The notes: a model not told the origin generated them from the sequence alone. Shown: positions 33,472-42,729, counted from the stretch's first letter. The stretch: 64,000 nt of DNA from Subtercola vilae (GCF_004923255.1 NZ_QYRT01000011.1:40978-104977); one strand, 5' to 3'. A program made the numbers and translations.

Positions 33472-35216
33472 GCGAGTCGAACGAGCAGAACGGCGCCGAA
33501 GGGCGCGCGGCGGGTTCGGGCGGCTCGGGTGGTTCTGGTGGCTCGGGTAGTTCTGGCAGCTCGGGTGGTTCGGGTGGTTCGGGCAGCTCTGGCGGCTCGA
33601 GCAGCCACGGCGATCGCCCCAAGCACGGCCGAGCAGGCTCGAACCAGGGCCGCAACGGGTCGAGCCCGCGACGCGACGGCACGAATGCGAGTTCGGGCTC
33701 GCGGTCTGGTTCCGGCTCCGGCAGTAGCAACGCGACCCGCGACCGCGGCCGTCAGGGCGGCGGCGCCCCTCGCGACCGCTCGGGCACCGCTCCCGGCCCC
33801 CGCGAGCGCACACAGAGCGCCACCGCCGTACAGCCCGCCCGCCGCATCGCGTTCGAGGTCATCCGTGCCGTGCGCGAAGACGACGCCTACGCCAACCTGT
33901 TGCTTCCCACGAAGCTCAGCCGCGCGAAGCTGAACACCGCCGACGCGGGTCTCGCCACCGAGCTCACCTACGGCACCCTGCGCATGCGCGGGTACTACGA
34001 CCGCGTCATCGAACTCGCGGCGCGGCGCCCCATCACCGAGATCGATGGAGTGATCGTCGACGTGCTCGAACTTGCGGCACACCAGCTGCTGTCGCTGCGC
34101 GTAGCCAGTCACGCGGCCGTGAACGAGGCCGTCGAGCTGGCGCGAACCGTCGGCACCCGATCATCCACCGGCTTCGTCAACGGCGTTCTGCGCACCCTCA
34201 CCCGGTCGACGCCCGAGCAGTGGCAAGACCTGGTGCTGGAGTCGGCCCGGAACGACGACGAGCGCCTCGAGGTGCTGTACTCGCATCCGGCCTGGATCAT
34301 CCGCGCGTTCCGCCGCGCACTGCTGAGCGACGGCGCCACAGCCGACGAGGCGGAGGTCGACCTGATCGAACTACTCGAAGCCGACAACGAAGCCGCGCGG
34401 CTCGGGCTCATCGCCCTGCCCGGGCTGGCCGATCGGGGCGAGATCAGGGCAGACGGGCATCCGGCACCGTATTCGCCGTACGGATTCATCACCGATTCAG
34501 GTGACCCCCGTGACATTCCACAGGTGGGTGAGGGCACTGTTCGTGTGCAAGACGAGGGGTCGCAGCTCGCTGCGCTGGCTCTCGTGAACGCTGCCCCCGT
34601 GACCGCGGGCGAGCTGTGGCTCGACATGTGCGCCGGGCCCGGAGGCAAGACGGCCGTGCTCGCGGCGTCGGCCGGGCTTGCCGGGGCTACGGTCATCGCG
34701 AACGAGCCGATCGCGGCGCGGGCCGAGCTCGTGCGCAATGCGGTCGCCGCGCTACCCGAACCACCCGAGGTGTGGGAGCTCGACGGAACCTCCCTGGGCG
34801 ACGCCTTTCCTGCCCACTTCGACCGCATTCTCGTCGACGCGCCGTGCACCGGTCTCGGGGCACTGCGCCGCCGGCCAGAGGCGCGCTGGCGCAAGTCACC
34901 ACGCGATGTCGCCGAGCTCGTGCTGCTGCAGGCGAAACTCATCGATGCAGCAGTCGCGGCGCTGAAGCCCGGAGGCATTCTGGCGTACGTGACCTGCTCG
35001 CCGCATGTCGCCGAGACGCGCGGTCAGGTTGCGGATGCTCTGCGGCGCCACACCGGCACACTCGTCGCCCTGCCGCAGTCGACCCAGTCGGTGCTGCAGT
35101 CGTTCGCGGGGCAGCCGCTGGTGCTCGGCAGCGACCCCACCCAGGTGCAGCTCTGGCCGCATCGGCACCGTACCGATGCCATGTTCATCGCGCTGCTGCA
35201 GAAGGTCGCGGAGTAG
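33468..35216 (+). CDS. rsmB: 16S rRNA (cytosine967-C5)-methyltransferase RsmB with long Gly/Ser-rich N-terminus
   Basis: Methylates C967 of 16S rRNA with SAM. The 582-residue protein has a NusB-like RNA-binding domain from about residue 120 (ARRIAFEVIRAVREDDAYAN). The SAM-binding fold follows, with DMCAGPGGKTAVLAA, DAPCTGLGALRRRPEARW and the catalytic YVTCSPH. The first 118 residues or so are low-complexity Gly-Ser repeats followed by an Arg-Gly-Ser-rich stretch, absent from standard RsmB of about 430-470 residues. The GTG start overlaps fmt by 4 nt. Two in-frame CTG/GTG codons exist later, but none has a better ribosome-binding site. Confidence 0.94.
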   Translation: MSESNEQNGAEGRAAGSGGSGGSGGSGSSGSSGGSGGSGSSGGSSSHGDRPKHGRAGSNQGRNGSSPRRDGTNASSGSRSGSGSGSSNATRDRGRQGGGAPRDRSGTAPGPRERTQSATAVQPARRIAFEVIRAVREDDAYANLLLPTKLSRAKLNTADAGLATELTYGTLRMRGYYDRVIELAARRPITEIDGVIVDVLELAAHQLLSLRVASHAAVNEAVELARTVGTRSSTGFVNGVLRTLTRSTPEQWQDLVLESARNDDERLEVLYSHPAWIIRAFRRALLSDGATADEAEVDLIELLEADNEAARLGLIALPGLADRGEIRADGHPAPYSPYGFITDSGDPRDIPQVGEGTVRVQDEGSQLAALALVNAAPVTAGELWLDMCAGPGGKTAVLAASAGLAGATVIANEPIAARAELVRNAVAALPEPPEVWELDGTSLGDAFPAHFDRILVDAPCTGLGALRRRPEARWRKSPRDVAELVLLQAKLIDAAVAALKPGGILAYVTCSPHVAETRGQVADALRRHTGTLVALPQSTQSVLQSFAGQPLVLGSDPTQVQLWPHRHRTDAMFIALLQKVAE

Positions 35217-35338
35217 GGATGGGGGCGGGTCGGGGGCGGCCTGGGGGCGGCCCGGTTCGGGTTCGTGTTCGTGTTCGCCGGAGTGTGCTCCGTCTCGGGC
35301 TCTCCCACTCAGGCCTGTGCACAACGCGGTTCTCCACA

Positions 35339-35372
35339 CATTCGCTCAGTTAGGCCAATAACTGAGTGAATG
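35339..35372. repeat. Inverted repeat upstream of the DUF222-HNH gene
   Basis: Two 14-nt arms (CATTCGCTCAGTTA and TAACTGAGTGAATG, one G-U or A-C mismatch) flank a 6-nt spacer, 27 nt before the HNH gene start. There is no T-run, so it looks more like an operator or an end of an inserted segment than a terminator. The rest of the 182-nt gap after rsmB is G-rich and has no gene. Confidence 0.7.
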
Positions 35373-35398
35373 TCAGTGGTGCGTGAGAGAATTGCATT

Positions 35399-37129
35399 AT
35401 GCAAACGACCACCGAAACTGCGCGCACCATCGCTGAGCTCGACGCTCTCGCGATGCGCATCAGCGCCATCGGCGCCATCGCGAGCCAAGCGGGCGCCATC
35501 GCGAGCGAAGCGGGCGACAACGGTGCGACCGCGAGCGGCGACGGTGCACGGGGTGCGGGCGCGAGTGCTTTCGCCGCAATGGTGAGCGACGACGAACTTC
35601 TGGGTGTCGCATCGGCCGTCGGCCGTGTTTCGGCGCGTATCGATGCACTGCAGATCGCTGTCGCAGGCGAGATCGGCGAGCGTTCGCGTGCAGAACTCGG
35701 CGAAGCCCGGCTCTCTGCCCGGCGTGGCTGCCGAACTCCATCCGAACTCCTCCAACGACTCACCTCACTCTCGGGCGCCGCTGCCACTCAGTTTCTCGCC
35801 GTCGGCGCTGCCACCCGCCCCTCGACTTCCTTCACCGGCGAGCCCCTTCCACCGCGCTTTCCTCGTGTCGCCCAGGCCCTCCGGGAGGGCGCCTTGTCTG
35901 CCGACGCCGCCACCGCAATCGTGCGCGGGCTCGGGCCGGCGGTGAGGGTGTTCGGCTTCCCTTCCGCCGTGAACTTCGACGGCTCACGCTCCGGCGACTC
36001 CAACAGCCCCCATGACCCTGATAACCCCGCTGGCCCGTCCGGTTCCGATAACCCCGCTGGCCCCGCTGGTTCTGATGGCGCCGACAGTATTGACAGCTTC
36101 AGCGGCTCTGACAGCTTCAGCTGTAGTGACGGCGTCACCGCCGCCGAAAGGGAGCTGGTCTCGGCCGCGCGTGGCGAAAGCCCCGAGAGCCCCGTTCCCG
36201 CAACCGCAGAAGAGTTGCGCCTGCAGGCTGCAGTGTGGTGCACCCTCCTCGACCCCGATGGCACACTTCCCGCTGAAGAACGCGCCATGAAGCTGCGCGG
36301 CTTCCGGCTCGGCACCGAGCGGCGCGGGGTCATCCCCGTCTCCGGCGACCTGCTCCCCGAAACCGCCGCTCGCCTCCAGCGCCTCTTCGACACCTACCTC
36401 TCACCCGCTTCCGGTCCTGTTGCGTTCCCTCGCGAATCGATCAGCCACGATTCAGTCAGCTGCGATCGGGTTTCCGCCCGGGCTACCATCGACAACGCCG
36501 CCGCCGCGAGCCATGCGGAGGTCGACGACATGCCCGAGACGAGATCCCGCGACCAACAGCGCCACGATGTCTTGGCGGCCATCCTCGAAACCGCCGCCCG
36601 CAGCGCCGAGACGCCGACCATCGGGGGAGCAGCACCCACCGTGCTGGTCAGCATTCAGTCCACCGAACTCGAGTCCGGTCACGGGGTGGGCTGGGCCGAA
36701 GGCATCGACGTACCCCTGTCGATCCACGCCGTCAGACAGCTCGCCTGTTCGGGCGGCACGCAGAAGGTGGTTCTCGGCGAGACGGGCCGGGTACTCTCCC
36801 TGGGCTCACCCGAACGCTGCTTCACGGGCTGGCAGCGACGCGCTATCACTCTCCGCGATGGCGGCTGCGTCATCCCCGGCTGTCAGATTCCGGCCGCCTG
36901 GTGCGAGATCCACCACGTCACCGCCCACGCCGACGGCGGCGCCACCCACACCGACAACGGGGTTCTGCTCTGCTGGTTCCACCACCGCAGCATCGAATCC
37001 TCGGGCTGGGAGGTCGCCATGCTCGCTGGAGTCCCTCACATCAAGGCCCCACCCTGGCTGTCCACAGCCCACCGGCACTGGATGCCCACCCATTCGTCTC
37101 GTATCCGCCGAACACTGCTCCGCACATGA
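35399..37129 (+). CDS. 13E12/DUF222 family protein with C-terminal HNH nuclease domain
   Basis: A 576-residue member of the actinobacterial 13E12-repeat family. The N-terminal DUF222 region shows IDALQIAVAGEIGERSR and RRGCRTPSELLQRLT. A low-complexity Asp-Asn-Pro-Gly-Ser insert lies near residues 200-245. The C-terminus is an HNH motif: CVIPGC, then WCEIHHVTAHADGGATHTDN and CWFHHR, with both the His pair and the Asn present, so nuclease activity is possible. The biological role of the family is unknown. These genes are often multicopy and mobile-looking. It sits between rsmB and rpe, probably as an insertion. The ribosome-binding site is weak (GAGAGA). Confidence 0.88.
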   Translation: MQTTTETARTIAELDALAMRISAIGAIASQAGAIASEAGDNGATASGDGARGAGASAFAAMVSDDELLGVASAVGRVSARIDALQIAVAGEIGERSRAELGEARLSARRGCRTPSELLQRLTSLSGAAATQFLAVGAATRPSTSFTGEPLPPRFPRVAQALREGALSADAATAIVRGLGPAVRVFGFPSAVNFDGSRSGDSNSPHDPDNPAGPSGSDNPAGPAGSDGADSIDSFSGSDSFSCSDGVTAAERELVSAARGESPESPVPATAEELRLQAAVWCTLLDPDGTLPAEERAMKLRGFRLGTERRGVIPVSGDLLPETAARLQRLFDTYLSPASGPVAFPRESISHDSVSCDRVSARATIDNAAAASHAEVDDMPETRSRDQQRHDVLAAILETAARSAETPTIGGAAPTVLVSIQSTELESGHGVGWAEGIDVPLSIHAVRQLACSGGTQKVVLGETGRVLSLGSPERCFTGWQRRAITLRDGGCVIPGCQIPAAWCEIHHVTAHADGGATHTDNGVLLCWFHHRSIESSGWEVAMLAGVPHIKAPPWLSTAHRHWMPTHSSRIRRTLLRT

Positions 37130-37166
37130 TTGTCACAGTGCATGTGAGCATTCGTCAGGTAACTGG

Positions 37167-37172
37167 TACGTT
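37167..37172 (+). promoter_or_regulatory. -10 element of a probable leaderless promoter for the 213-aa membrane protein
   Basis: TACGTT, preceded by TGG as in an extended -10, ends exactly 6 nt before ATG 37179. No ribosome-binding site is present, so the transcript probably starts at the ATG. Confidence 0.5.
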
Positions 37173-37178
37173 GTGGCG

Positions 37179-37820
37179 ATGTCAGATCTTCTCGGCGTGT
37201 TCACCTCGATCATCTCCGCCGGGGCTTTGGCCGCCGCTGTGGCGGCCGGTATTGCCGCCTGGAGAGTGGTCGAAATCGAACGACGGAGAGACGCGCGCTC
37301 TCAGGCGCTGCACATCTCGTCGTGGGTATCAGAGCGTCCGACTGCGACAGGTCAGACGAGGGCCAAGCAGTACGGCGTCGAGATACTGAACGGCTCGACC
37401 TCGCCGGTGACAGACGTGACAGACGTGACAATCTATGTGCGCATGCTCGACGGCACCGCGTATGCCCCGCTCGCACTTCGCGTGCTGCCGCCCGGCCACT
37501 ACTTCGCAGCGCAGGGTGCGAGGAGAAACCGCAGGGCAACCGACGGAGAAGCATCTTTACAGAGCGAGAAGAAGAGTGATGCCACGTGCGAAGCGAAGTA
37601 CAAGTGGGCCTTCCCCGAATCGGTGGAGTCTGAGTGCAGACCGATCTGGATGAGCGAAACGTGGCGGGTGCAGAGCATGACCTTCACCGACCGAGCGAAC
37701 ATCACGTGGGAACGCACCGCAGACGGGGTGCTGAGCGAGCTCCCTGCACCGCATCAGCAGCACCAGGGCCGATACAGCCCGGGCCCGGAGCAGACCGGGC
37801 CGGGCGCCGGGCTCGTCTAG
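37179..37820 (+). CDS. Hypothetical single-pass membrane protein
   Basis: I do not recognise this 213-residue protein. It has one N-terminal membrane helix ([21 protein letters not shown]) followed by the basic [12 protein letters not shown] beta-rich soluble part follows ([20 protein letters not shown] with a short VTDVTDVT duplication). A late [20 protein letters not shown] resembles endings of other actinobacterial hypothetical proteins. The C-terminus is a Gln-Gly-Pro tail. It lies between the HNH gene and rpe in the one accessory-looking part of the window. Its start is supported by a leaderless-type -10. Confidence 0.7.
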   Translation: MSDLLGVFTSIISAGALAAAVAAGIAAWRVVEIERRRDARSQALHISSWVSERPTATGQTRAKQYGVEILNGSTSPVTDVTDVTIYVRMLDGTAYAPLALRVLPPGHYFAAQGARRNRRATDGEASLQSEKKSDATCEAKYKWAFPESVESECRPIWMSETWRVQSMTFTDRANITWERTADGVLSELPAPHQQHQGRYSPGPEQTGPGAGLV

Positions 37821-37830
37821 GGTTGGAGGT

Positions 37831-38505
37831 ATGGCTGTGCGCATCGATCCGAGTATTCTGGCCGCCGATTTTGCGAACCTGGAGGCGGAGATCGCCCGGG
37901 TGGCGACGGCCGACCTCATTCACGTCGATGTGATGGACAACCATTTCGTGCCGAACCTGACCCTCGGGCTGCCGGTGGTCGAGAGCCTGCAGCGAGTGTC
38001 GCCGCTGCCGCTCGACCTGCACCTGATGATCTCCGACGCCGACCGCTGGGCCCCGGTGTACGCCGAGACCGGGGCGTACTCGGTCACGTTCCACGCCGAG
38101 GCGGCGGCCGATGTGGTGGCCACGGCCCGGCGGCTCCGCCAGATCGGTGCCCGTGCCGGGCTCGCGGTGAAGCCCGACACCGATATCGCCCCGTACCTCG
38201 AGTTGTTGCCCGAGTTCGACATGCTGCTCATCATGACGGTTGAGCCGGGGTTCGGTGGGCAGTCGTTCATGCAGAGCACCATGCCCAAGCTCAGCCGGGC
38301 ATCCGAAGCCGTCGCGGCAAGCGGGCTCGATGTGTGGCTGCAGGTCGACGGCGGCATCAGCGAGAAGACGATCGAGCTGGCGTCGGCCGCGGGGGCGAAC
38401 ACATTCGTCGCCGGATCGAGCGTGTTCGGTGCCGAGAACGCTGCAGAGCAGATAGCGCTGCTGCGCGAGCTCGCTCGCTCGGCCGCCGGCGCGCACACGC
38501 ACTGA
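37831..38505 (+). CDS. rpe: Ribulose-phosphate 3-epimerase
   Basis: Interconverts ribulose 5-phosphate and xylulose 5-phosphate in the pentose phosphate pathway. The 224-residue TIM barrel has [55 protein letters not shown] and VDGGISEKT, which include the metal ligands and catalytic Asp pair. The start is ambiguous. GGAGG at 37825-37829 is too close to ATG 37831 but well spaced (7 nt) for the in-frame GTG 37837. Alternatively a TAGGGT 7 nt before the ATG could give a leaderless message. Confidence 0.96.
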   Translation: MAVRIDPSILAADFANLEAEIARVATADLIHVDVMDNHFVPNLTLGLPVVESLQRVSPLPLDLHLMISDADRWAPVYAETGAYSVTFHAEAAADVVATARRLRQIGARAGLAVKPDTDIAPYLELLPEFDMLLIMTVEPGFGGQSFMQSTMPKLSRASEAVAASGLDVWLQVDGGISEKTIELASAAGANTFVAGSSVFGAENAAEQIALLRELARSAAGAHTH

Positions 38506-38520
38506 GCCGCGCATCCGCAC

Positions 38521-38574
38521 CAAGCAGCACACCCGCACCAAGCAGCACACCCGCACCAAGCAGCACACCCGCAC
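38521..38574. repeat. Three perfect 18-bp tandem repeats after rpe
   Basis: The unit CAAGCAGCACACCCGCAC occurs three times without change, and a partial ATCCGCAC copy precedes it. The array fills half of the 111-nt gap between rpe and hisE and is not part of either gene. Confidence 0.9.
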
Positions 38575-38604
38575 CGACCGGCACCCCGCCCACTGCAGAC
38601 CGGC

Positions 38605-38610
38605 TAACCT
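38605..38610 (+). promoter_or_regulatory. -10 element of a probable leaderless hisE promoter
   Basis: TAACCT is followed by 6 nt and then the hisE GTG. No ribosome-binding site is present. The spacing is identical to that before rarA and polA. Confidence 0.55.
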
Positions 38611-38616
38611 AGAAGC

Positions 38617-38880
38617 GTGAAAACCTTCGACGAACTGTTTGCCGAGCTGAGCGAGAAGCAGGCGTCGCGCCCCGAAGGGTCGGGCACCGTTCGTGAACTC
38701 GATGCCGGCGTGCACGCCATCGGCAAGAAGATCGTCGAAGAGGCCGCCGAGGTGTGGATGGCCGCCGAGTTTCAGAGCGATGCCGAAGCCGCCGAAGAGA
38801 TGTCCCAGCTGATCTACCACGTGCAGGTGATGATGCTCGCAAAAGGCCTCACTCCGGCCGACATCTACCGACATCTGTAG
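38617..38880 (+). CDS. hisE: Phosphoribosyl-ATP pyrophosphohydrolase
   Basis: Second step of histidine synthesis: hydrolyses phosphoribosyl-ATP to phosphoribosyl-AMP. The 87 residues match stand-alone His[22 protein letters not shown] is the N-terminal landmark, and [15 protein letters not shown] with [18 protein letters not shown] holds the metal-binding acidic residues of the MazG-like fold. The GTG start has a leaderless-type -10. hisG lies 180 nt downstream. Confidence 0.96.
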   Translation: MKTFDELFAELSEKQASRPEGSGTVRELDAGVHAIGKKIVEEAAEVWMAAEFQSDAEAAEEMSQLIYHVQVMMLAKGLTPADIYRHL

Positions 38881-38901
38881 TTGATTGTGTGATGCGTCCC
38901 C

Positions 38902-38995
38902 GCCGCATCAGACGGACGCCAACCGTTCGACACGTACTGCCGCATCACACGGACGCCAACCGTTCGACACACACTGCCGCGTCAAACGAACAGCG
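38902..38995. repeat. 37-bp tandem repeat between hisE and hisG
   Basis: Two copies (38902-38938 and 38939-38975) differ at only a few positions and share GGACGCCAACCGTTCGACAC. A degraded third copy begins at 38976 in phase. A small hairpin (TGATGCG/CGCATCA, 38890-38910) overlaps the first copy. There are no unique spacers, so it is not a CRISPR array. Nothing else is seen in this 180-nt gap. Confidence 0.85.
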
Positions 38996-39060
38996 GCGGG
39001 CCTCGAACGCCCACCTCACTGCAGACCGTAGCCACCACACTTCTTCTGAAAGATCTTGCC

Positions 39061-39900
39061 ATGCTGAAAATCGCGGTGCCCAACAAGGGCTCCCTGTCTG
39101 AAACCGCTGCCCAGATGCTCGCCGAGGCCGGTTACCACGGCCGCCGCGACCCCCGCGAACTGGTCACCGCCGACCCGGCGAACGGCGTCGAATTCTTCTA
39201 CCTGCGGCCTCGCGACATCGCCACGTACGTCGGCTCGGGCGCCCTCGATGTGGGTATCACCGGCCGCGACCTGCTGCTCGACTCCGAGTCGCCCGCCACC
39301 GAGGTTGCCGAACTGAACTTCGGCGGCTCGACCTTTCGTTTCGCGAGCCCGGCCGGCGAGTTCAGCACGCTCGAGCAGTTGCAGGGCCGCCGGGTCGCCA
39401 CGAGCTACCCGGGCCTCGTCGCGGCATTCCTCGCGAAGTCGAACGTCACCGCCACGCTGGTGAAGCTCGACGGGGCCGTCGAGTCTGCCGTGCGGCTCGG
39501 GGTGGCGGATGCCGTTGCCGACGTGGTCTCGACGGGCAGCACCCTGCGAAAGGCTGGTCTCGAGATCTTCGGCCCCGTCATTCTCGAGTCGACGGCAGTA
39601 CTCATCAGTTCGGGCATCCAGAACCCGGGCGCCGACACTCTGCTGCGCCGGCTGCAGGGCGTTCTCGTGGCCCGCCAGTATGTGCTGATGGACTACGACG
39701 TGCCCCGCGCCCACCTCGATGCCGCCGCCGCACTCACGCCCGGCATCGAATCGCCCACCATCTCGCCCCTTGCCGACCCCGACTGGGTTGCGGTGCGCGC
39801 GATGGTTCCGCGCCACGACATGAACCTCGTCATGGACGCCCTGTGGGAGGTCGGCGCGCGCGCCATTCTGGTCAGCCCCATTCACGCTGCGAGAATCTAG
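39061..39900 (+). CDS. hisG: ATP phosphoribosyltransferase, long form
   Basis: First step of histidine synthesis: joins ATP and PRPP. The 279 residues correspond to the long, self-sufficient HisG with a C-terminal ACT-like regulatory domain, where histidine inhibits in homologues. No hisZ is needed. Motifs are [29 protein letters not shown] and [19 protein letters not shown], the last being the PRPP-binding loop. The ribosome-binding site is weak. hisF begins 2 nt after the stop. Confidence 0.96.
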   Translation: MLKIAVPNKGSLSETAAQMLAEAGYHGRRDPRELVTADPANGVEFFYLRPRDIATYVGSGALDVGITGRDLLLDSESPATEVAELNFGGSTFRFASPAGEFSTLEQLQGRRVATSYPGLVAAFLAKSNVTATLVKLDGAVESAVRLGVADAVADVVSTGSTLRKAGLEIFGPVILESTAVLISSGIQNPGADTLLRRLQGVLVARQYVLMDYDVPRAHLDAAAALTPGIESPTISPLADPDWVAVRAMVPRHDMNLVMDALWEVGARAILVSPIHAARI

Positions 39901-39902
39901 TC

Positions 39903-40676
39903 ATGACACTTGCAGTGCGGGTGATTCCGTGTCTCGATGTGGCCGCCGGTCGCGTGGTGAAGGGCGTCAACTTCGAGAACCTGCGTGATGCCGGTGACCC
40001 TGTCGAACTGGCCGGCCTGTACGCCGCACAGGGCGCCGACGAGATCACCTTTCTCGACGTGACCGCCACCGTCGACGAGCGCGCCACGATGTACGACATC
40101 GTGCGCCAGACCGCCGAGCAGGTCTTCATTCCGCTCACCGTCGGCGGGGGAGTGCGAAGCACCGACGACGTGGCCCGCCTGCTCGCCAGCGGGGCCGACA
40201 AGGTGGGCGTGAATAGCGCCGCCATCGCCCGCCCCGAGCTCATCGGCGAGATCGCCGACCGGTTCGGCGCACAGGTTCTGGTGCTGTCGCTCGACATCAA
40301 ACGCTCGACGAGCGAGGCTGCGCGCCGCGGCTCGGGTTTCGTCGTGACCACGCACGGCGGTCGCCGCGAGACCGAACTGGATGCCCTGGCCTGGGCCACC
40401 CGCGCTATCGAGCTGGGGGCGGGCGAACTGCTCGTGAACTCCATCGACGCCGACGGCACGAAAGACGGCTATGACCTCGAACTGATCCGGTTGATGCGGG
40501 CCATCAGCTCCGTGCCCGTGATCGCGTCGGGCGGCGCCGGGCGCGTGAGCGACTTTCCCGACGCCATCGCCGCGGGGGCCGACGCCGTTCTCGCCGCATC
40601 GGTGTTCCACAACCGCGAGCTCACCATCGCCGACGTCAAGTCGGCCCTCACCGAGAGCGGGGTGGTGGTGCGATGA
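39903..40676 (+). CDS. hisF: Imidazole glycerol phosphate synthase, cyclase subunit HisF
   Basis: With HisH it makes imidazole glycerol phosphate and AICAR. The 257-residue barrel opens with [18 protein letters not shown], which holds the first catalytic Asp. The second catalytic Asp is in [30 protein letters not shown] is the phosphate-binding motif. hisH, hisA, hisB, hisC and hisD are not in the window. The stop overlaps hisI by 4 nt. Confidence 0.97.
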   Translation: MTLAVRVIPCLDVAAGRVVKGVNFENLRDAGDPVELAGLYAAQGADEITFLDVTATVDERATMYDIVRQTAEQVFIPLTVGGGVRSTDDVARLLASGADKVGVNSAAIARPELIGEIADRFGAQVLVLSLDIKRSTSEAARRGSGFVVTTHGGRRETELDALAWATRAIELGAGELLVNSIDADGTKDGYDLELIRLMRAISSVPVIASGGAGRVSDFPDAIAAGADAVLAASVFHNRELTIADVKSALTESGVVVR

Positions 40677-41161
40677 GCAGCAGCACGGGCAACAGTACGG
40701 GCAACGACACGAGCGTGAGTGATGACACGAGCGCCGACAGTGCCCTCGACGCCATCATCAGCCGCGCGAGCTTCAACGGCAAGGGCCTGCTGCCCGCCGT
40801 CATCCAGCAGTTCGACACCCGCGAGGTGCTGATGCTCGGCTGGATGGACGCCGAAGCCCTACGCCGCACGTACACCAGCGGCCGGGTGACGTTCTGGTCG
40901 CGCTCCCGCCAGGAGTACTGGCGAAAGGGCGACACTTCCGGCCACGCGCAGTTCGTGAAGTCTGCCGCCCTCGACTGTGACGGGGATACGCTTCTTGTAG
41001 AGGTCGACCAAGTGGGCGCCGCGTGCCACACCGGTGACCGCACGTGCTTCGACGCCGACCACCTGCACCCCGTCGTGGGCAATGCTCCCGCAGCACCGAG
41101 GCCGGAAGCACCAGCGCCAACACACACAGAACCAGCAGAACCAGCAGAACGAGACATCTGA
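40673..41161 (+). CDS. hisI: Phosphoribosyl-AMP cyclohydrolase
   Basis: Third step of histidine synthesis: opens the purine ring of phosphoribosyl-AMP. The 162-residue protein has [39 protein letters not shown], the metal motif DCDGDTLL and zinc cysteines in [11 protein letters not shown] Ser-Thr-Asn-rich start and a Pro-Ala-Glu tail containing a short EPAEPAE repeat are additions to the roughly 115-residue core. It overlaps hisF by 4 nt, and its TGA shares 1 nt with the trpE ATG. Confidence 0.95.
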   Translation: MSSSTGNSTGNDTSVSDDTSADSALDAIISRASFNGKGLLPAVIQQFDTREVLMLGWMDAEALRRTYTSGRVTFWSRSRQEYWRKGDTSGHAQFVKSAALDCDGDTLLVEVDQVGAACHTGDRTCFDADHLHPVVGNAPAAPRPEAPAPTHTEPAEPAERDI

Positions 41162-42729
41162 TGCCCCAGACCGCAGTGCACAGCACCACGCGTGAGCAGT
41201 TCGACGAACTGCTCGGCACGCACCGGGTGATCCCGGTCATCCGCACCCTCTTCGCCGACGGCGAGACGCCCGTGGGCATCTACCGCAAGCTGAGCGACAA
41301 CCGGCCGGGCACCTTTCTGCTCGAGTCGGCCAGCCAGGGTGGGGTGTGGTCGCGGTTCTCGTTCATCGGCGTGTCGAGCTACGGTGTGCTCAGCGCTCAG
41401 GATGACCGTTCGGTGTGGCTCGATTCCGGGCTCAGTGCCGCGCGAGCGTTTCCGCACGGTATGCCGGGCACACCGCTCGAGGCCCTGGCCGAACTCTACG
41501 AAGAGTGGAAGACCCCAGCCGTCGACGGCCACCCGCCGCTGACCGGGGGCCTCGTCGGCTTCATCGGCTGGGAGACCGTTCGCCAGATCGAGCGCCTGCC
41601 CGACCAGCCGGCCGCCGACATCGAGGTTCCGAGCCAGGCGCTGACGTTCGTCGCCGATCTCGTGGCCGTCGATCATCTTCTCGGCACGGTCACCCTCATC
41701 TCAGCCGTACTGGCCGACGGTGACCTCGCGGGCGGGTCGGGCGATGCCGGTGGGCACAGTGCCGATCCCGACGAGCTCTGGGCCGATGCCGTCGCGCGGC
41801 TCGACGCCATGCAACTGCGGCTCGCCCAGCCCGCCGAGGCGTGGCTCGCCGATGCCGACTTCTCGCTCAGTGCCGCGCCGGTGGCACGCACCGACCGCAG
41901 CGCGTTCCTTGAGTCGATCGAGGTGGCCAAAGAACACATTCGCGAGGGCGACATCTTTCAGGTGGTCGTCTCGCAGCGGTTCGACCTGGCGTGCGAGGCG
42001 GAGCCCATCGAGGTGTACCGTGTGCTGCGCACGCTGAACCCGAGCCCCTACCTGTACCTGCTGAACCTCGAGACCCCGGGCGGCGAGCCGTACGCCATTG
42101 TCGGTTCAAGCCCTGAGGCTCTGGTCAAGGTCGAAGGTTCGCGGGCCTTCACCCACCCCATTGCTGGCTCCCGCCCCAGGGGTCGCACGACCGACGAAGA
42201 CCTGGCCTATGAGACCGACCTGCTGGCAGACCCCAAAGAGCGCGCAGAGCACCTGATGCTCGTCGACCTCGCCCGCAACGACCTGCTGAAGGTCTGCCGC
42301 GCCGGGTCGGTCGAGGTGACCGAGTTCATGCGCATCGAGCGGTTCAGCCACATCATGCACATCGTGTCGTCGGTCGAGGGGATGCTCTCACCCGACGTCA
42401 CCGCGGTCGATGTGTTCCGCGCCACCTTCCCTGCCGGCACGCTCTCGGGTGCGCCGAAACCGCGCGCGCTGCAGATCATCGACGAGCTCGAACCCGCCCA
42501 GCGCGGCGTCTACGGGGGAGTCGTGGGCTACTTCGACTTCGCCGGCGACGCCGACCTCGCCATCGCCATCCGCACCGCGGTGATCGCAGGGGGCACGGCT
42601 CGTGTGCAGGCGGGCGGCGGAATCGTGGCCGACTCCGACCCCGACTCCGAGTTCATCGAGTCGCAGAACAAGGCGGCCGCCCCGCTGCGGGCCGTCGCCA
42701 TCGCCAACGCCATGAAGCGGGTCGTATGA
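41161..42729 (+). CDS. trpE: Anthranilate synthase component I
   Basis: Converts chorismate to anthranilate with ammonia supplied by TrpG, whose gene is not in the window. The 522-residue protein has the tryptophan feedback site LLES at 53-56. The chorismate-binding domain includes IREGDIFQVVVSQRFDL, PEALVKVEGSRAFTHPIAGS and FPAGTLSGAPKPRALQIIDE. The ATG shares 1 nt with the hisI stop, with no leader peptide or attenuator between. The stop overlaps the next gene by 4 nt. Confidence 0.96.
   Translation: MPQTAVHSTTREQFDELLGTHRVIPVIRTLFADGETPVGIYRKLSDNRPGTFLLESASQGGVWSRFSFIGVSSYGVLSAQDDRSVWLDSGLSAARAFPHGMPGTPLEALAELYEEWKTPAVDGHPPLTGGLVGFIGWETVRQIERLPDQPAADIEVPSQALTFVADLVAVDHLLGTVTLISAVLADGDLAGGSGDAGGHSADPDELWADAVARLDAMQLRLAQPAEAWLADADFSLSAAPVARTDRSAFLESIEVAKEHIREGDIFQVVVSQRFDLACEAEPIEVYRVLRTLNPSPYLYLLNLETPGGEPYAIVGSSPEALVKVEGSRAFTHPIAGSRPRGRTTDEDLAYETDLLADPKERAEHLMLVDLARNDLLKVCRAGSVEVTEFMRIERFSHIMHIVSSVEGMLSPDVTAVDVFRATFPAGTLSGAPKPRALQIIDELEPAQRGVYGGVVGYFDFAGDADLAIAIRTAVIAGGTARVQAGGGIVADSDPDSEFIESQNKAAAPLRAVAIANAMKRVV

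Noticed and set aside
38521..38995. Repeats around hisE as a CRISPR array
   Set aside because: The units are directly adjacent with no unique spacers, and there are no cas genes.
41100..41161. trp attenuator or leader peptide before trpE
   Set aside because: trpE overlaps hisI by 1 nt, leaving no room for a leader. No run of Trp codons is present.
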